A DNA stretch of 64,000 nt from Steromphala cineraria (GCA_916613615.1 OU744735.1:57466082-57530081), one strand, 5' to 3'; shown: positions 1 to 12,100, counted from the stretch's first letter. Notes: a model not told the origin generated them from the sequence alone. A program made the numbers and translations.

Positions 1-557
1 AGTAGTTCTTGTGATTCACGAATATAATGTCAAGTTCATAAACACTAAAGTGGCTATAGTAAGTATGAAGAGCTTAAGAAGTGCTATGGTCAAGAATAGG
101 AATTAAAATCACACTTGACGCTTTTTTAGCAGGGGCTAATCACCTGTTGGAGTTTGTTATCATGGTAAACTTGTTTTGTGAAAGGACCAAACTACAGAGT
201 TCCGGTCCGCTTTTGAATAGACTTTTAAGCCTAATAAAAACATATGATAAATATAGACTTAATTAAGTACATATGTAACCTCACCGATTTCCTATTGACA
301 GAATAATCTAACAATCTCTGGTACACAAATAGGTGTTTCCGTATATGTATTCAAATGTCCTGAGTGTTGAACTCAACTGAGTGTTGAGCGGGTTACTTAC
401 AACGTAGCTTTTCATATAGGCTTTTTAATATGATCATGTCGTCAAAACGTTTAATAACTTATAAAAAAAACCGAAACAATTGCTAAAACTTGCTTGACGG
501 TTATTTGATACTAGGAATGGCAGAAATTCAGCGGAGGCAGAATTTCAGCTGTTATAT
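1..557. other. AT-rich sequence without identified feature
   Basis: No coding signal, tRNA-like box, tandem repeat or terminal inverted repeat was recognised. If the GH10 gene starts outside the window, this stretch may be part of one of its introns; that is inference from position only. Confidence 0.4.
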
Positions 558-1055
558 TTAAAGTGACACAGAGTATCTTTCTTAAAATTTTATTTGGTTT
601 TGATAAGCTACAAAATATCTTATATGCTGATTGAAGTTCATATCTCATAACTGGACTTGCAAATATATCCATTTATGCATAAGATCTCTAAAATGCTTGA
701 TTTTATGGAAAAATCAAAAAAACATCTCACATACGTTTAATATTCGAAATTATGCATCCAATTAATCTACCTATTAGTTACAATACCTAATAAACACTAT
801 CAAATCGAATATATCTTCCTGTCAGCTTATGACAAGGTTTCAAAATTACGTTTGGCAAATTTGCGCGCGCCACTCGAGCCACATTGTCCGGTTTTCCATC
901 AAAATTTCGACTTTGAATGGCCGTATTTTCGCTCTAATGTACTGATTGACCTTTAACTTGTTATTTTCAGTAACAGTTAGTGGTTCCCGATGTAATAACC
1001 TCGATTTCAAAATTTGACATATGTGATCCTATCAACATACTCTGTGTCTCTTTAA
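558..1055 (+). mobile_element. MITE-like element, family 1 copy A (TTAA-bounded)
   Basis: This is a non-coding element of about 498 bp with short inverted ends: the left end reads TTAAAGTGACACAGAGT and the right end ACTCTGTGTCTCTTTAA. The same sequence recurs in reverse orientation at 18626-19029 and in the same orientation at 53781-54286, so it is a dispersed family. All copies are flanked by TTAA, which may be a target duplication or part of the ends. No transposase ORF is present, so it is non-autonomous. The superfamily is not assigned: TTAA targeting suggests piggyBac-like mobilisation, but the ends lack the usual CCC start. Confidence 0.8.
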
Positions 1056-2128
1056 TGGAGAGTGGATGTACGATTGCGCCTTAGAAAATGTTACATTGAG
1101 CAAGGAGACCCTAACCAACACAGTCCCTGTACGTACCCCACAATGGTAACGCACTGTCTGGTCAAATATGCTGAATTCACGTATATATGATAAAACATCA
1201 CCAACGAGAATTAACCCAAGGTTAAACTTCCTTGCCGGCATGAATTACTTACCCCATAAACCGCCAACTGATTATGATTAAGTTTATTCTGGCTTATAAT
1301 GCAAAAAGTAGATTATGTTAAAAATTGGTTAACTATCCTAAACACAAGAAACTGGCCTTAGTTCAAAAAGGGCTTATCTTCATTCTCATCTCTTTCAGCT
1401 CAGCCGCTGTAGTCCAGTGGTTTAAACATTGATTTTAACATTGATGTGAAACATTGCAATTTGCCGTGAAGATAATGACTTGTTAAGTTTCAGTAAGAAA
1501 GTAAGAAGCAACTTATATAATTAATATCGATCTATATGAGTCATTAACTTGTGAAGGATTATACCCCGAAAAAATAACACCGGAAACAAACGCATTGGCG
1601 AGAACGGACAGAAGTTGGCAAAACTTTGGGGTGAAAGCAGTGACAAGCACTAAGAAGTGGTTTGAATACCGATGCATGAACCACAAGTTTGTTGCCCGTA
1701 CCTTGTCCTGCGTTTTGTTCCTAGGCAAGGCACTTCATCAACATTGCACTCAGTCTACCGAACTGTACAAATAGTTATCCGCACAAAGGAAGGTATGAAA
1801 CTACGAGGTGGTATGAAGCGCTTCATCGCGACAACTAAAGTAGAATTCCTTCATGATTTGCAACCTCTTTTCAGTGCATGCACTCTAGCTTACTATGAGA
1901 GAAACGATAGTCCAATCAGAAAGTAACTGGAGGTTGCTAACAATCGCCTGTGGGAGCGCTGATATCAACATAAAAACTCAAGGGTATACAGCAAGGCATT
2001 TAACTGACATTGGCGTTTTAGGCTTTGCGTAGGAAAATTGATTTACAATAGGACCCTGAAGTTGCCTAGCATGGAAACAGCGGACTGCACAGTGACCATT
2101 AACATTTAAAATCAAAACGGTGAGCGTT
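1056..2128. other. Unassigned sequence upstream of GH10 exons
   Basis: No exon of the GH10 gene could be recognised here. A stretch at 1505-1791 is open on the + strand for about 95 codons and is less AT-rich than its surroundings, but it lacks an ATG and resembles no family I know. Presumed intronic or intergenic. Confidence 0.35.
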
Positions 2129-2349
2129 CCCCTTGAACCGCTAACAATTGTGTTCGCCCCCTTGAACCGCTAACCATTGTGTTCGCCCCCTTGAACCGCT
2201 AACCATTGTGTTCGCCAGAGTTCTCCACTGGGACGTGAACCGCTAACCATTGTGTTGGCCCCCTTGAACCGCTAAGCATTGTGTTCGCCCCCTTGAACCG
2301 CTAACCATTGTGTTCGCCCCCTTGAACCGCTAAGCATTGTGTTCGCCAG
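2129..2349 (+). repeat. 28-bp minisatellite abutting GH10 exon
   Basis: About seven imperfect copies of a unit near 28 bp containing TTGAACCGCTAACCATTGTG and then TTCG. Two places carry an extension reading TTCGCCAG(A/G)GTTCTCCACT: one inside the array (about 2211-2230) and one at its end (2341-2360), where it forms the acceptor and the first codons of the GH10 exon. The array therefore seems to have grown by duplication of sequence at the intron-exon boundary. Single-base variants (AACC/AAGC, TTCG/TTGG) separate the copies. Confidence 0.85.
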
Positions 2350-5300
2350 GGTTCTCCACTGGGACGTTAACAACGAGAACCAGCACAACGACTTCTTCGA
2401 GCAGCACCTGCACGACCCCAACTCGACGGCCTGGATGTTCCGGGAGGCACACAGGGCTGACCCTCACACCAAACTCTTCCTCAATGACTTCGGTATAGTC
2501 AGCAAGCACCACCGCAGCACCCTGGTCAGTCTACCACGCACACTGTGCTTTATCATATTGTGACATTTCCATTTTCCATTTCCATACTTGCATGCGGTTC
2601 GGGATGCATTTAATTATTGAGAATATAAATACATCACTCGGTAGAAAAATCTCTCTTCGAAATTTAAATATCACATTAGTATTTTATTTTCAACTATAAC
2701 ATACTTATTTCGACGCCAAAAGCACAGTGCCTCCCTGTTAAAAGGCCAAAGAAATATTGAACTCTGAAAATCGGCCTTTAACATAAACCCTTCAAAAAAA
2801 GTCTTGATTGTAAGTAAAACATGCCCTGAGCTCTCTGTATTTGATATAATATCGGTTTGAGAAGTATTTTAGAGACAACGCCAGTCTTTACATATGCTGG
2901 CGCTTTAAGCAAGTTGCTTGTGATTCAGCGACACATAATGGTCGAAATATTAATTCCGAAGTACATTGAGAATAAACGCATGGTATTCTAGGAATAATTT
3001 TTTTTAATTGTCGTAAACTTCCTATAATTGTGGTGCTTGCGAATTGGCTTGTAGTATTGCTGAAATGAGAATAAATTAATTGTTTTCGAGAAAGTCATTT
3101 TTTCCCTTGATTATTTCTTTCCATTCACTCTTTTAAAGTTTGAGTATGTAATACAGCTTGTTGCAATGGATATGTTCGATTAATGCTTTATCTTAATAAA
3201 TTGGATAATTTCGAGAAATTAAGAAGGTAGACATCGTTATTTAGTAGTTGATAGTTTTCTTCAACGGGAACCAAGCTATTCCTGATAGTGTATTTGGTAA
3301 ACCTTTACATCTATTTGATAGCAGATTTTCAAGAGAGAATTGTTTCACTATTCCATTAAACAACCAAATTTTGTTGAATGGAATGCTGGAGGGAACGGGA
3401 TGATTGTAGTTAATTCTAATGAGAAGCGTACGTAATATCATTAAACTCTTCTCATATGTGGATATATGTCGCGTATAAAAATTATACATACCATTGATTC
3501 ACCAAACTATTAGAAACATGTGTTAAGCTTTCATTTCGTTAAAATCAATGATACCAAATGTACAACAATTTTCCCTTGAAGCAAATTAGAGGTCCGGATA
3601 CCCATTACGAGTCAGCATATATATAACATATACAATATTAAACATTTTACTTTACGAAATAAATGAAAGCAGTTTGATATTAAGATTTCACTTGTTTTCT
3701 TAGTCCTACGTCGAACAAGCCAAACAATATGTCAAATCTGGAGTTCCCATTTATGGCATTGGAATCGAAAGTCACTTTGATGGAGACATGGATATCTCGG
3801 CTGTAAAGGTAATGCCATTATTATTACAACTGATCTTAATTGAGAAGCGTATTTCTATCGGCAGAGCTCCTACAATACACTGATATATATCCAGGTAAAG
3901 GCAACGTATTTCGGTGTATTCTGTTCAGCTTTGCTAAGGACCATAAAATGTTTGCTTCATGTTTTTGTTCAGCTTTGCTAAGGACCATGGGATGTTTCCT
4001 TCATGTTTTTGTTCAGAATACAGGACTCATTAGAGGAATAACCCGCAGTGGAACAAATCTATAAAAGCAGCCGAGGATAGCAATAGATGAAAAGCGACGA
4101 TTATCGAGTTTATGATATCGTGTATGAGAGTCTCTACCACGCATGTCAGCTTCTTGGCCAATGAGGCGCTGACTCTGTTGCTGTGTCAAACGGTTTCATT
4201 CCTGTCCGAGTGGTTTGGGTGTGTTGAACCAAAAAGCTACTAATTTTTTTGGAGAAGGTATACATGTTCTATTGGAGTATGATCCGGTGAAGAAACAGCC
4301 CACTTCATCCGCTCAAGTGTTTCAATAACTCGGACATTGACATCCTGCCATTCTCAATATCCAACTGAATCCACCCGTCATGGTCGGGGTTTCCATCTGC
4401 CATACGTTGGCGCTGTCTTCTCCAAACTCTCGCTCGCCTTGTAGTGTTGTGATAGGTTTGAGACTCACCAGTCCTGGCCAGCCCACTCTTTACATGCACC
4501 ACGGTGAACAGCTCTGAGCGCACAAATAAGAGAAGATAAGCTTTTCTGAAGAGAATAGTTTTAAGGTTTCTTGGAAGGTTGTAAGATTGTCCAAAAGTCG
4601 GATCATCTGGAGAAGAGAGTGTGTGTGTTTCTCGTGTCCATTCATATTTATACATTTATACATATATATACATTAAAGTTTACCTGTAATAAAAAAAGAT
4701 CAAATGGTCCTCACAAAAAGTTTAACAGTATATATATATGGTACCTACAAGAAGTTTAACAGTGTATAAATATGAGCTATATTGATGCAGCAGCACTCGG
4801 CTGACTGGCAAGTTGTTTTAGATTTTTCAAGCTCTTCGCATAACGACATTTCATTGGCTAAATCATTTGAAACATTATGAGAAATAACCATTCGTGAACC
4901 ATAAGAAGCAGATGACTTGATATATGTCAGGACAGTTTTGGATGGTGGTATTCTAAAAAAGATTGTCAAAAATGAATAACAGCAAATTTAAGTGACTCAC
5001 GTTTTCAAGATTTTTCAAATACATTCCTTAGTTAAATGTTTGAGTTACAACATATGGAGATACTGTATATTTCTTGACCGTAAAATATATCCAAAAACTA
5101 TATCAATATATAGAGTCAATATCATCGCTATAACGGATCTGTATTTCAGTTTCGACTGGACCAAGTCGCCAAAGTCGGACTCCCAATTATGATCGCGGCC
5201 CTGAACGTGAATACGAAAAACATGACTAAGAGGGCCCAGGTGTACGAAGATTTATATAGACTGTACTTCAGTCACCCGGTTGTGGAAGGGATCACCCAGT

Positions 5301-7199
5301 GGCACTACTCTGATGTTTATGGAGGCAAGGCGAAGGACGCTAGTCTAGCTGATGGGCCGAACCTTCTTGTAGGTTGTCATCTAAATATTCATTCAAAGTA
5401 GACCTTGCCTCAATAATACTCGCTATACTGAGTCTAGCGAGATACAGTAAGCGGTCGGGTAAGCCGACCTAGCTCTCGGCGACCTATGACCCTCCAACGT
5501 TATATGTGCGAAAGCAGGCTATTGCGGCTTGGTAAGATGAGTTAAAATATATAAAATAAATCGGCTGACGCGAGCCCTTACTACACCTAGCTAGACTCAG
5601 TATGGGGATATAAAATAGTATATATATTATGCTGCCTCCTAAAATCCCATCTTATTAAAAATAACTTCTTTGAGAGGCATTTTAGAAGTTGGAATGACAA
5701 TAATGCTGAGGAATATATGGATGACAACAAAGAAGTTCACGGCATACAATGAACAAAGAAGTTGTCATCCATATATTCCTCAGCATTATAGTTAAAACCA
5801 ACGTAGGACTTACGGGACGTTACAGCTTGTATTAGCTTGCCTATAATCAGAGCGTTGGTTTAAAAGGGGACGGTAGAACGTTCTAAAATTAATTTCTGAT
5901 TACCTTTCAATGAGTAAAACCAGTTTTACTTTTCTTCGGTTGTCCTGTTACCATTAAATCACGTGCTAGTGGCCATTTGCACGATAGGTGGGATTTGTTC
6001 ATTTTAAATGATGTAAGTTGAGTCATAAGAAGTGAGATTGCCGCAGATTATATGAAAAGTACAGCGAAATTTTCGCATTGACTGCATTTCTTTGACCATT
6101 TCTCTTGTACATTTATCGTTTCCGTTGTTCAAATTGAGCTTCTCTTCTGAAACAAACCTGAACGTTACGTGACGATTTTAGTTGCAATAAATTGCACGAT
6201 TTAATGACTTAGTTTAGATACATGTCAAATTTCCTTTTCAACGCAAATCTCTTGCAATAACATTCTAAACGGTTTCAGTAATATAAGTTCGTATGCCTAA
6301 ACATTCTTTACGTAACTTCTTTGAGTGGCATAGTTGGAAGTCAATTGAGAATGTAAATTTATGAAAAACAAGTTTTACACATACATTATAAGTTTATATT
6401 TTAATGTTCGTTAGAATAACGCGGCAGGGAAAATCGTCCGGAAGTTGAGATGGGAAGATTGGAGGACCAATCGGAATCTGACTATATCAGACAAACAGGA
6501 AGTGCAGTTGAGGGCGTTCAAGGGAGACTATAAGTTGAGAGTGAGGCATGATGGGAAGGTTCTTCACGAAGAAGAGTTCACTTTGGGAGATGGGGGTGCA
6601 GACCTTAGCGTTTCTCTTGCTGGCTCGGGTATGTATTTGGAGAAAAATAAAAAAAAATTTAAATTGTAAGATAAAGGAATATTTGAAGTAAAAATTCATT
6701 TTTAAATTTGATAAAATTTCCTGCAATTTCATTTCTTTCGGAAATGTATATTATTTAGAATGTTTGTAATAATAATGATGTGGAAAGTGAGCTGCATTTC
6801 AGTTTAATCTGTCGTGTATATAAATATATATACAAAATTCCTTAAACTATTTTATTTACAAAGAAAGAATAAAACTATTGTCATTGTTAACAAATAAAAA
6901 TATTCGAATACTACAGAACCTTGATATGTATATACATATTATCTTGAAATAATGTTTTAAAAGCAAATAACTTAAGACACATATGCATGTACTACAGACC
7001 TGTTTATAAAAAAAATCCACAAATAGTTTTCTAACAAAACGCAAAAGAGTTTCTGTACTTATAAAATTGAGAAATCTCAGTCACTGTATTGAAAAATGCA
7101 CTTATTGTTGAAATACTTTTTAATCATATTTCTGTATCAATGTCTTTCAATTTTACTTCAGTTTCCAGGCCACACGTCGAACATATTCTCATCGGCTGA
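2350..7199 (+). CDS. Glycoside hydrolase family 10 (xylanase-like) protein, 3' exons, probable pseudoenzyme
   Basis: Five exons join in frame: 2350-2524, 3704-3808, 5150-5368, 6415-6628 and 7162-7199, each with AG/GT borders (donors GTCAGT, GTAATG, GTAGGT, GTATGT). They encode about 250 residues. GH10 enzymes cleave beta-1,4-xylan and related glycans. Exon 1 has the acid/base motif HWDVNNEN and LFLNDFG; exon 2 has YGIGIESHF (the conserved His strand); exon 3 has LPIMIAALNVN where the family has I-T-E-L, then YFSHPVVEGITQWHYSD; exon 4 carries the beta-rich C-terminal part seen in animal GH10 proteins. The nucleophile Glu is replaced by Ala, so hydrolysis is unlikely. The stop at 7197 is followed by AATAAA about 20 bp later, supporting 7162-7199 as last exon. 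The N-terminal half of the domain and the start codon are not visible. Exon 1 begins right after a minisatellite; its acceptor CAG (2347-2349) is inferred. An alternative last exon at 9032-9122 would also fit the phase. Introns hold a TIR element and an inverted repeat. Confidence 0.85.
2525..3703 (+). other. GH10 intron
   Basis: This intron lies between the exon ending ...RSTL and the exon starting SYVEQ. It begins GTCAGT and ends TTTCTTAG. It is AT-rich and I see no further feature inside it. Confidence 0.7.
3809..5149 (+). other. GH10 intron with small duplication and an antisense ORF
   Basis: This intron begins GTAATG and ends ATTTCAG. It contains a 45-bp tandem duplication at about 3925-4016 (unit containing TGTTCAGCTTTGCTAAGGAC). 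It also contains a 116-codon antisense ORF at 4655-4305 that I could not assign. Nothing else was recognised. Confidence 0.65.
5427..5601 (+). mobile_element. TIR element, family 2 copy A, inside a GH10 intron
   Basis: The sequence is bounded by inverted ACTGAGTCTAG / CTAGACTCAGT and contains GACCTATGACCCTCCA and TCGGCTGACGCGA. A longer copy in opposite orientation lies at 32250-32461 and shares these blocks in order, so this is a dispersed non-autonomous element. No ORF is present. It sits in the GH10 intron 5369-6414 and is probably old, because its ends have diverged from those of the other copy. Confidence 0.75.
5700..5789. repeat. Perfect 29-bp inverted repeat (hairpin) in a GH10 intron
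   Basis: The arms 5700-5728 and 5761-5789 are exact reverse complements (left arm starts ATAATGCTGAGG). They are separated by a 32-bp spacer. The arms show no mismatch, which implies recent origin or maintenance by foldback or gene conversion. It lies in an intron, so the transcript could form a long hairpin. Confidence 0.85.
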
Positions 7200-7218
7200 A
7201 ACAAGAAACATCACTTAA

Positions 7219-7224
7219 AATAAA
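7219..7224 (+). promoter_or_regulatory. AATAAA polyadenylation signal for the GH10 gene
   Basis: A canonical AATAAA lies about 20 bp after the TGA stop at 7197-7199. AATAAA is common by chance in AT-rich DNA, so the call rests on its position. Confidence 0.45.
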
Positions 7225-7305
7225 TAATATATTTAATTAAAGAGAGATAGCACCACCGAAAACGTTTGATTTTCTTTGAAGCATTCTAGAAGTTGATGGT
7301 ATGAG

Positions 7306-7474
7306 GAAGACAAGAGTAATTCTATTGATGAACAACTTCTTTATTTGACAGTAGCGACGTTTCGGTATAGATTCCTATACCATCAAATGCGCGAAAACGG
7401 CATAAAAATCTATACCGTAACGTCGTTACTGTCACATAAAGAAATTGTTCATCCAAATAATTACTCTTGTCTTC
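7306..7474. mobile_element. Foldback element with 68-bp arms
   Basis: The left arm runs from 7306 (GAAGACAAGAGTAATT) to about 7373. The right arm is about 7407-7474 and ends AATTACTCTTGTCTTC. The two pair over their whole length with a few mismatches, around a spacer of about 33 bp. There is no coding capacity. It is consistent with a foldback-type MITE inserted just downstream of the GH10 gene. Confidence 0.75.
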
Positions 7475-9031
7475 TTTGATTTTCTCATTGGTAAATTTGG
7501 TTCCGACTTTATATACTGAATCATTGAATTCTGAGATATTCATTATATGAATTTAGAATATGGGATATGATATTCTAGATCAGATGTATATTTCTCCTTA
7601 GTTGCGATGATGGCGAAAGGAGCCTAAAACATTAAAAACGTCACTCTCTTTACGATACGATCATAATTATGCTGCTAGACGTTATGTAATACGATTACGA
7701 TCTGTGTAGGCTTAGGTCTGAATTGATTTATATGTGTATGATATATGTGACAAACTTGGCGTGAAGAGCTAAACTCGAGCAAAAGCAACGGTTTACCCTT
7801 TTAAAATGGCTACCGAACTAAATATTGATTATTATTATATATGATTGATCTCAATTTATACACGTCACAATGTTGTTTATATTAATTTATTGTTTTGTAC
7901 CTGTATATAAATAATGTGTGCCGCGTTGCGTAAAGTAAGTAAATTCTAAGTAAATAGGTGAGTCGTAGGCCTTACCTTTATTGATGATTCAATAATAAGG
8001 TATACCAACAAAATATAAAATTTCTCCGTTTAGCAGTTTTTGAGATATAACATACCACTAATAAATAAGTTTATGTTAAAGCAACCAAAACGTACCATCT
8101 TCAAATTATCAAGCCCTACGATTGCTTTTACGCGAAAACTGCTTGCGTCCATTTTTGGGAACACTTTTAATCATTTGAGAATAGGATTACATCTGCCAGT
8201 GTTTATATAAAACATGGTTTTGCAATTGACAACATTTATATTTGTTATCGCGAATCCCTTTCTTAACCTAAACGTTCTGCTGCCCATTAAAATGTTTATG
8301 GTTATTAAGAACCGCAGAAATGTCGTTATGATAAAATGGATATGATACAAAATATGTACACTGACAACTGAGCAATAACAGAACCATTAATATATTCATT
8401 AGAAAGTAGCATGTTGTATTTTAATGAATAATGTAAATATATCAATATCTGAGCGTTAGTATCAGATGACTTTGTTGCCATCAGCTAATGTTCTCTGCTC
8501 CAGCTGCTGTGGGCTTGTATACAGACACAAGTGTCAATCTTGTACATTGTTGTTTACAAAACACTCAATCTCTATGACAGAATTTCGATTTCATGAATAA
8601 ATATAAATTAATTTCCCTCAAGCACGCCGCTCCTAAACTTCTATATCGATTTGCATTGTTTTAGAACAGTTACTGACAACCGGAACTTTAACTTGATAAA
8701 AAACCTCAGTCATGTTAGTAAAACCAGGATGTTGGCAGTCCTTGCTTGTGTTCGCCCGATGGAACACCTGTTGCTCCTGTTATACTTACCGGATAGTGCC
8801 AGTTATTAGATATCTGTCCCTGGTGATTAATACCATCCTTCATGCAGGGATACAGATAGATCATCAAGATAAATAGATGAATAAAGCACTGGAGGCAGTA
8901 TGGTAATCAGCGTCACATGTGTGGAAGCAACAAATGTTTCCTGTCACTTTTCAAATATATGTGTACTCTTGATGTCGTTTTGATAAATGTATTACATTTT
9001 TATTCACCCTCTCCTGTTAACATATCTATAG
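7475..9031. other. Intergenic sequence downstream of GH10
   Basis: AT-rich sequence with no recognised gene or repeat array. Confidence 0.4.
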
Positions 9032-9122
9032 CATGTCTGACCGGCCCACACGGAGCCAAAGAAAACATTGTTCCCCACTTCCGGCTACGCTACGCCTCTG
9101 AGACCAACGATTCAAACATGAG
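9032..9122 (+). other. Candidate exon (alternative GH10 3' exon or unrelated)
   Basis: A 91-bp block less AT-rich than its surroundings follows TCTATAG and ends at AG followed by GTGAAT. If joined to the G left over from the GH10 exon ending at 6628 it reads on in frame (CLTGPHGAKENIVPHF, then RLRYASETNDSNM) and reaches TGA at 9124-9126 if it is not spliced on. The competing last exon at 7162 has a better pyrimidine tract and a nearby AATAAA. The block matches no domain I know. Confidence 0.3.
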
Positions 9123-12100
9123 GTGAATTAAACGATACATCTCGGGAAGTGTTGGTATATCTCTCATTTACTGCATTTATCGCCACACCATTCAATGTCA
9201 ATATTACAGGAGGATATGGTACGACAAGAATGACCCTAGCCAGTTCCCTAGGTCGGATACTACGACACATGTTAACAAACATTGCACAGCAATAAACTGA
9301 CATCAAGAGGATATAAATAACAATAAACATTAGGTTTGCCAAGCAATAAGAATTGTCGCTGATATAATCCATAAACCTCAGCATTTGTCAAGCCGTTATT
9401 ATTTGAGCTGGATTCGATAACCTTAAGCAATAAAGTAATAAATGGAAATCATAAAATCTAGAAATCTTATTGTTAACTGTGAGTTTAAGGATATCGTAGA
9501 ACGGCTTTGAAAATAAATTCCTAACATGTTTTCCATTTTTTGTTACTTTATAAACAAGATATATCCTTCAGAAGTAAAACATGTACAACTGTACTCCCTT
9601 AAACCGATCGAACAATGTTGAAACACATGAAATGAAAATATGTATATTTTAACTATACAAGATATGAACGGCAATAAACTCAACAAATTTCTCAAATTTT
9701 AAAAACTCCCTACCTTTTTTGTGGCTTATTATCCCAAATCTAGTGTGCTTAAATTGGTCCCTTTATATATAAAATATTCTTGAGATACGAGCTCGTTTAA
9801 TCGAGATGTTACTTCTCTACTACGACAGCTCTATTTTTTCAGACGGGGGGACTTTCTTCCATTGTTTATGTCAAGTGTTATTACAAGGCGGAGCATTCGT
9901 TTAAAAGCTAAACTCAAAAGAATGCAATATATATTTTGAAATCAGGGGGGGGGGGGGGAGTCAGGCCATTATTAGCGTATACATGTGGTCTCTGTGCGTA
10001 CATTATCATCTTTTACAGCAACCGTTTGATCACTCTTGTTAAAGCTTTGCATATAGGATTCAAGCAACCCACGGAGTCGCTCTTTACATATCTAGATGAC
10101 ATAAATAGTAGGCGTTCAGTTGGCGTAGATGGGTCGAATGTGACAACCTACGAATGATTGACGATTCCCATCCGTACAGGCGCTTATCCTTGATATCAGT
10201 AGAATAGTACCCAGGTTGCTGCCCTTTGATTTGGAACTTCAAGTGTAATACAGTTCATTGATACAATGAGTAAAACTATACCTTCAATAGACAAAAAATA
10301 CCCCGCTCGAATGGTCCATTTAACCACAATCAGAAGCCTTTCGACAACCTACGAATGATTCCTAGCCGAGTGGGTCGAGGTGAGGCGCTTATCCTTGACA
10401 TCAGTAGAGTCGTGCTCAGGTTTACTGCCGTTTGATTTGAAACTTCAATTATAATAAAGTTCAATAAACAATAAACATTATCTATACGAATAAATGATTT
10501 TCATAAAGTTTTATGATAACACATTTAAATTAAAAGGAAAATGGAAAATCTATTTCAATATTGATAAACGAACTGACAAGGGATCAACGTAAGGGCTATT
10601 AATGAAGCATATCCATGTCAGTTTCTACCCAGCTGTTTCCTAACTAATGAAGATAGGGCGTGCCTGCCGTAATAGTTTCGTGCACGTGCTGATATCGACA
10701 ATAAAAGGTTCAAAGCAGTTATCATGCAGAATAATCGAAGTGTTAAAAGTACGCTCAGCTAAACAAAACGGATAAGCTTGAGAAACAGCTTTTGATAACG
10801 AAAGAAAAAGAATATAACAAACATTGCCAATAACAAGAACGTTTTTAATCAATACAATGATTTAATAAAAGAACGTAATAGGATTAACTTTCACGAATTC
10901 ATTTGCCTTAGTCGAAATAGTTATTATTGATTTATGTTCACATGCTGTTTTATTTAAACATGGGACACCTTCTGCGACATTGTAACACCTTGTGGCACAC
11001 GTGTAACCATAATCCGGTTGAGTCATAAGTCATTATACTGTGAATAAATTATATTTTGCTTAAACTTAAACTTCCAAAACACAGTGTTACTGTACCTTGA
11101 TGATATGCAATGATATGCAATGATATGATATGATATGATAATATTACAGTTTCTATGATTGGTAGTGTTATGCAGAGGATATAAAACGCATTAAAGTTTC
11201 CATTTAATACTATTTTAATTAAATAATGCAATAACTTAGTATTCAAGGAGCAAGGTTTTGATACCGAATCATTCGCGAGTTCAATTGATAGTACTGAATG
11301 GATAGAAGTCCATCACTTGTTTGATAATCGCTCAATTCATTGTCGTGTTGGTCTTCATTAGTATCAGAGTTACGTCGCAAAATTATCTACTTCATAAAAG
11401 ATATCTAACTGTAAAAACCAATCTTAATAAATTCATATCAACTGTTTTTTTAAATATTAGGTCATACTGTTGAACTAATTTCCACCGATAAGGCGAGCAG
11501 TTCCGCTGACATTACGCCGCAAGGCCAATCAGAACAGATGACTAATCTCGCTGTTTTCAAAGTTGATGCTGTATCGAGTTATTCTTCATTCGGATAACGC
11601 CGAGCGACCGTCTCGATGAATAAACAGATTGCTAGGATGTTTTTTAGATAATAAATTTAATTCTTTGATGTTCAAATGGTTAAGTGTAATTTCTATCTAG
11701 ATTTTTCAATTATCATAAAATTAAGTAAGTATTCAGTTTTAACCTCTGCCGATGGAAATAACATTGCTGTTGCATTCACCGTGACCATTTACTAGTCAGT
11801 AGTTTCTCCACATTTGAAAGCCCAACAAAGAAACATATATTGGCTTTATGCTCGGTTTCTGTAGACGATTTCCACCAAAGCCAAACAAGCAAGAAAGTGA
11901 TCGTGGTTCACTCAGATCATACCTCCACAGTACATCCTGTTTACTTCCCATAATTTAGACATCCCGTTTCCAGATCATTAACCAATAGACGTCTCTTTTT
12001 AATAAACACTAAATAAAGAATTGATAAATACAGAATTGAAAAGAATTTGATGAATTCTGCAATCGGATAGACACATTCTGATCTTGGAAAATGAGTACAA

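Noticed and set aside
1505..1926. Open stretches upstream of GH10 (both strands)
   Set aside because: Do not resemble the N-terminal half of GH10 or any other family; no splice borders in phase with exon 1.
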